Shown here: positions 61,482 to 64,000 of the stretch, in pieces
How positions within the stretch are numbered: position 1 is the stretch's first letter
Layout of the letters: each line of letters opens with the position of its first letter
Assembly (NCBI RefSeq): GCF_025460805.1
Contig: NZ_JAMXFJ010000007.1
Coordinates: 62,001 to 126,000 of the forward strand
Length of the DNA stretch: 64,000 nt
Origin: Microvirga sesbaniae
GTDB taxonomy: Bacteria; Pseudomonadota; Alphaproteobacteria; Rhizobiales; Beijerinckiaceae
Direction of reading: 5' to 3'
The notes under the pieces: model-generated
What the model saw: the letters and a program-made list of their open reading frames with translations, nothing else
Databases searched by the model: none
What the model was told of the DNA's origin: nothing
Translations under genes and position numbers: made by a program

Positions 61482-62159
61482 TCATGGGCCATCCTGCCTG
61501 TTCCAACGCTGAGCCTCGTCCAGAAGCGTGGTCACCTCCCGGTCCGAAGTCTGACGCAAGTCATCGTAGTATTCGCCGACGGCGTAGAACCGCTCGGGCG
61601 TCATCAGGCAGATCACCTCGTCCGCCTCTGTTCGGAGCCGATCGATGGCGTCCGTGGGCGCAACCGGAACCGCCAGGATCAGCCGGGCGGGATGGGCCTG
61701 GGACACGCCCTTCAGCGCCGCCCGCACGGTGCCGCCCGTGGCGATGCCGTCATCCACCACGATGGCGACGCGGCCTTTCACGTCGACCGGCCGCCGGCCC
61801 GTCAGGCAGTGCATGCGCCGGCACTCGATCTCCCTGAGCTGCCTCTGGGCTTCTTCCTCGATGTACCCGGGTGGCACCTTGGGATGTCCAAGGGTCTCCT
61901 CGTTCAGCACGACCTGCGGATGGGCTCCGTCCACGACCGCACCGAGGCCGAACTCGGCCTGGCCAGGCGCCCCGATCTTGCGCACGACGATGAGGTCGAG
62001 CGGCGCCCGCAAGGCGTTGGCAACCTCGAAGGCCACCGGCACGCCGCCGCGCGGCAACGCCATCACGACCGGGTTCTGCACCGCATAGCCCATCAGACGC
62101 TGAGCGAGCTGGCGCCCTGCGTCCGCCCTGTCCCGAAAGCTCAGGTCCTCCGGCTGCAT
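61482..62159 (-). CDS. Phosphoribosyltransferase domain protein
   Basis: A 225-residue type I PRTase fold protein. The PRPP-binding loop is VAIVVDDGIATGGTVRAAL; LPRGGVPVAFEVANAL is the N-terminal loop. Stand-alone proteins of this group are often near stress genes, and their base substrate is unknown. It is divergent from the cupin with an EcfG promoter. Confidence 0.9.
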   Translation of the reverse strand: MQPEDLSFRDRADAGRQLAQRLMGYAVQNPVVMALPRGGVPVAFEVANALRAPLDLIVVRKIGAPGQAEFGLGAVVDGAHPQVVLNEETLGHPKVPPGYIEEEAQRQLREIECRRMHCLTGRRPVDVKGRVAIVVDDGIATGGTVRAALKGVSQAHPARLILAVPVAPTDAIDRLRTEADEVICLMTPERFYAVGEYYDDLRQTSDREVTTLLDEAQRWNRQDGP

Positions 62160-62248
62160 GGTCCAGGCCTCCTTGGTGCAGCCACCGGACGAATCAGTCC
62201 CGCGCCGCTGTTGCCGGACACGGAAAGATCACTCAAGCGGCCTGTGGG

Positions 62249-62274
62249 GGAACGCGCTAGGTATCGGCCCCGTT
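62249..62274 (+). promoter_or_regulatory. Consensus EcfG promoter before the cupin gene
   Basis: GGAAC at 62249-62253, 17 bases, CGTT at 62271-62274. The cupin ATG is 28 bases further on, behind AGGAGGAG. Confidence 0.65.
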
Positions 62275-62301
62275 TCTCCCAACATGAGACAGGAGGAGCG
62301 G

Positions 62302-62643
62302 ATGACCGACACGACCGTGAAGAAGGTCAGCAGCGCCCACTCGCCCACAGGTGCTCAAGGCGAGGTCTACCTCGCGTCCGGCAAACGCGTCTCGATGCGG
62401 ATGTGGCGCGATGAGCAGCCGAGGAACGACAAACCCTTGCATAAGCATGGGTACGAAGTGGTCGGCTACGTGATCGCGGGACGGGCCGAGCTGGAGATCG
62501 AGGGGCAGACGGTGCGATTGGAGCCGGGCGACTCCTGGGTCGTTCCAGCCGGGGCCGAGCACACTTATCGCATCCTGGAGACTTTCACGGCTATCGAAGC
62601 CACGGCTCCGCCGGCTCAGGTGCATGGCCGCGAGCCGTCCTGA
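62302..62643 (+). CDS. Cupin domain protein
   Basis: A 113-residue single cupin barrel: motif 1 HKHGYEVVGYVIAGRAELEI with His and Glu ligands, motif 2 PGDSWVVPAGAEHTYRI with a His ligand. Likely a small metal- or ligand-binding protein. AGGAGG precedes the ATG at 62302; the frame is open from 62158. A consensus EcfG promoter suggests general stress control. The next gene is 26 bases downstream. Confidence 0.88.
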   Translation: MTDTTVKKVSSAHSPTGAQGEVYLASGKRVSMRMWRDEQPRNDKPLHKHGYEVVGYVIAGRAELEIEGQTVRLEPGDSWVVPAGAEHTYRILETFTAIEATAPPAQVHGREPS

Positions 62644-62669
62644 CCCGGCAACCGGCGCTGGAGGACCTG

Positions 62670-64000
62670 ATGGCCGCACTCCCCGGACGCAATGAATCCT
62701 GCTGGGTTGCGACAGCCCCGAAGGCGAGCTTCCCGAGCTTGAGCGGCTCGCAGGACTGCGATGTGGTGATCGTCGGCGCCGGGATCGTCGGGCTGACAGC
62801 GGCCTTGTCCCTGTGTGAGGCCGGCAAGTCGGTCGTGGTGCTGGAGGCCCGCCGGGTCGGAGGCCAGGTGACGGGCCGCTCGACGGCCAAGATCACGACC
62901 CAGCACAGTCTCATCTACCGCTACCTGATCGACACCGCTGGCCAGGACATCGCGATGCTCTACGCCGAGGCCAATCGCGCGGCCGTCGAACAGATCCGCA
63001 CCTGGATCGAGACATTGGGCATCGCGTGCGACTACGAACGCAAGGCGGCCTATACCTACACCTGCGATCCACAACGGGCGGATGACATCCGGCAGGAGGC
63101 CGAGGCGGCCCGGATCCTAGGTTTTGATGCCGAGGTTCTTGACCGAGCACCCCTGCCCTTCCCCATGGCAGGAGCCCTGTGCTTCCCTGACCAGGCCCAG
63201 TTCAATCCCGCAAGTTATTTGGTGGGTCTCGCCAAGGCTGTCGCGGCTCGCGGCGGTCGGATCTTCGAGCAGAGCCGGGCCACGTCCTTCGACCAGGACG
63301 ACGGCTGGCGGATCGGGACCGCTCAGGGGACCATCAAGGCAGCCCAGGTGGTCATCGCCACCAACATGACCGTGAAGAGCCCTGTCGGCTATGCCAACCG
63401 CACGCAGCCCCGCAGCCATGTGGCCATGGCATTCCGGCCAGAGGGTCCTGCCGCCGTTGATGGCATGTTCATCGGCATCGACGATCCGACCCACTCGATC
63501 CGTGCCGCCCGGGATCAGGACGGGCCGTTGCTGATCACGCTGGGTCCTCGCTTCAACACCGGCCAGGACGGCGATGTCGCCCGGCGCTTCCGGGATCTGG
63601 AGCAGTGGGCTCGGGCGAACCTGCCCATCCGCGGGGTGGTCTGGCGCTGGTGCAACGAGGACTACGACACTGCGGACCGCATGCCCTATGTCGGCCAGCC
63701 TGACCCGAAGAAGGCCTCAGGCTTCCATGTGGCGACTGGGTTTAACGGGTGGGGCATCAGCAACGGCACAGCTGCCGGCCTGCTGATTGCCGCTGAGATT
63801 GCGACCGGCTCACGCCTCTGGGGCAAGCTCTACGATCCGGCGCGCCCTGCACCCGACGACTTCCACCAGAGCGGTGATACACAATCCCTCGTCTCCGACG
63901 TTGCTGCGATTGCGCCGGGTGAAGGCGGGGTGATCACCCGCGGCGATGAGAGGATTGCCGTCTGGCGGGATGACCGTGGCGATCTCCACGCCGTGTCCGC
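62670..64000 (+). CDS. FAD-dependent oxidoreductase with C-terminal Rieske domain (partial)
   Basis: Cut by the right edge; at least 443 residues. The FAD fold is at about 30-60 (DVVIVGAGIVGLTAALSLCE), followed by GRSTAKITTQHSLIYRYLID. The last part, VITRGDERIAVWRDDRGDLH, is the start of a Rieske [2Fe-2S] domain whose Cys/His ligands lie outside the window. Such DadA/Rieske fusions oxidise an amine or similar and pass electrons through the cluster. GGAGG precedes the ATG. It may be co-transcribed with the cupin and so under stress control. Confidence 0.88.
   Translation, partial: MAALPGRNESCWVATAPKASFPSLSGSQDCDVVIVGAGIVGLTAALSLCEAGKSVVVLEARRVGGQVTGRSTAKITTQHSLIYRYLIDTAGQDIAMLYAEANRAAVEQIRTWIETLGIACDYERKAAYTYTCDPQRADDIRQEAEAARILGFDAEVLDRAPLPFPMAGALCFPDQAQFNPASYLVGLAKAVAARGGRIFEQSRATSFDQDDGWRIGTAQGTIKAAQVVIATNMTVKSPVGYANRTQPRSHVAMAFRPEGPAAVDGMFIGIDDPTHSIRAARDQDGPLLITLGPRFNTGQDGDVARRFRDLEQWARANLPIRGVVWRWCNEDYDTADRMPYVGQPDPKKASGFHVATGFNGWGISNGTAAGLLIAAEIATGSRLWGKLYDPARPAPDDFHQSGDTQSLVSDVAAIAPGEGGVITRGDERIAVWRDDRGDLHAVS

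Noticed and set aside
1-64000. CRISPR arrays, tRNA genes, insertion sequences, phage genes
   Set aside because: Scanned by eye for regular spaced repeats, tRNA T-loop patterns (only tmRNA found) and transposase or integrase motifs; none was supported.

Overview
The window is GC-rich alphaproteobacterial chromosome. Several features point to Hyphomicrobiales, probably Methylobacteriaceae and Microvirga-like. They are a circularly permuted two-piece tmRNA gene, candidate EcfG general-stress promoters (GGAAC-N17-CGTT), HWE/HisKA_2 histidine kinases, CarD, DUF6481 and DUF6894 small proteins, a SWIB protein, and a palindromic intergenic repeat family starting AGAGCATCGGA and ending near GCGCTAG. 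The genus is an inference from gene content. No tRNA, rRNA, CRISPR array, insertion sequence or phage module was seen.

Layout. 0.4-7.5 kb: a leftward catabolic operon (Gfo/Idh/MocA oxidoreductase, DAO-type flavoenzyme, polar-amino-acid ABC importer), divergent from a LacI regulator with two palindromic operators between them. 7.5-12.6 kb: a YaeR-like VOC protein, then a probable D-threonate-type acid-sugar operon (KdgT-like permease, DtnK-type kinase, PdxA2 dehydrogenase, DeoR regulator). 12.9-24 kb: a cyclase/TPR protein, small genes, a hybrid histidine kinase, an AraC regulator, an epimerase, and a chimeric pseudogene joining response-regulator and LysR pieces. 24-31.5 kb: outer-membrane MetA-type protein, arylsulfatase, HAD phosphatase and two DUF1254 proteins, all leftward.

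32-48 kb is the most unusual part. It is a stress and translation island with otsA, SWIB, three cold-shock proteins, second-copy-type IF-1 (infA) and S21 (rpsU), DUF6481, three paralogous MSHK small proteins, PlsC, tmRNA, CarD, an HWE kinase, several tiny genes and a Crp/Fnr regulator. The three csp genes and infA share one promoter geometry and a related 140-220 nt 5' leader that starts around ATCG..TTTGGCCGGAC. I read this as a common cold-shock RNA element used across a regulon.

48-56 kb: DUF6894, two lone receivers, a GAF-HWE kinase, a cupin, a bacterial transglutaminase-like protease, a short EcfG-promoter/terminator unit that looks like an unannotated stress sRNA, and a secreted Gly/Asn-rich protein. 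56-64 kb: two GH1-like glycosidases divergent from a GH2 enzyme, a phosphoribosyltransferase, a cupin with a consensus EcfG promoter, and a FAD/Rieske oxidoreductase cut by the window end. All calls come from reading the sequence; no database search was run.
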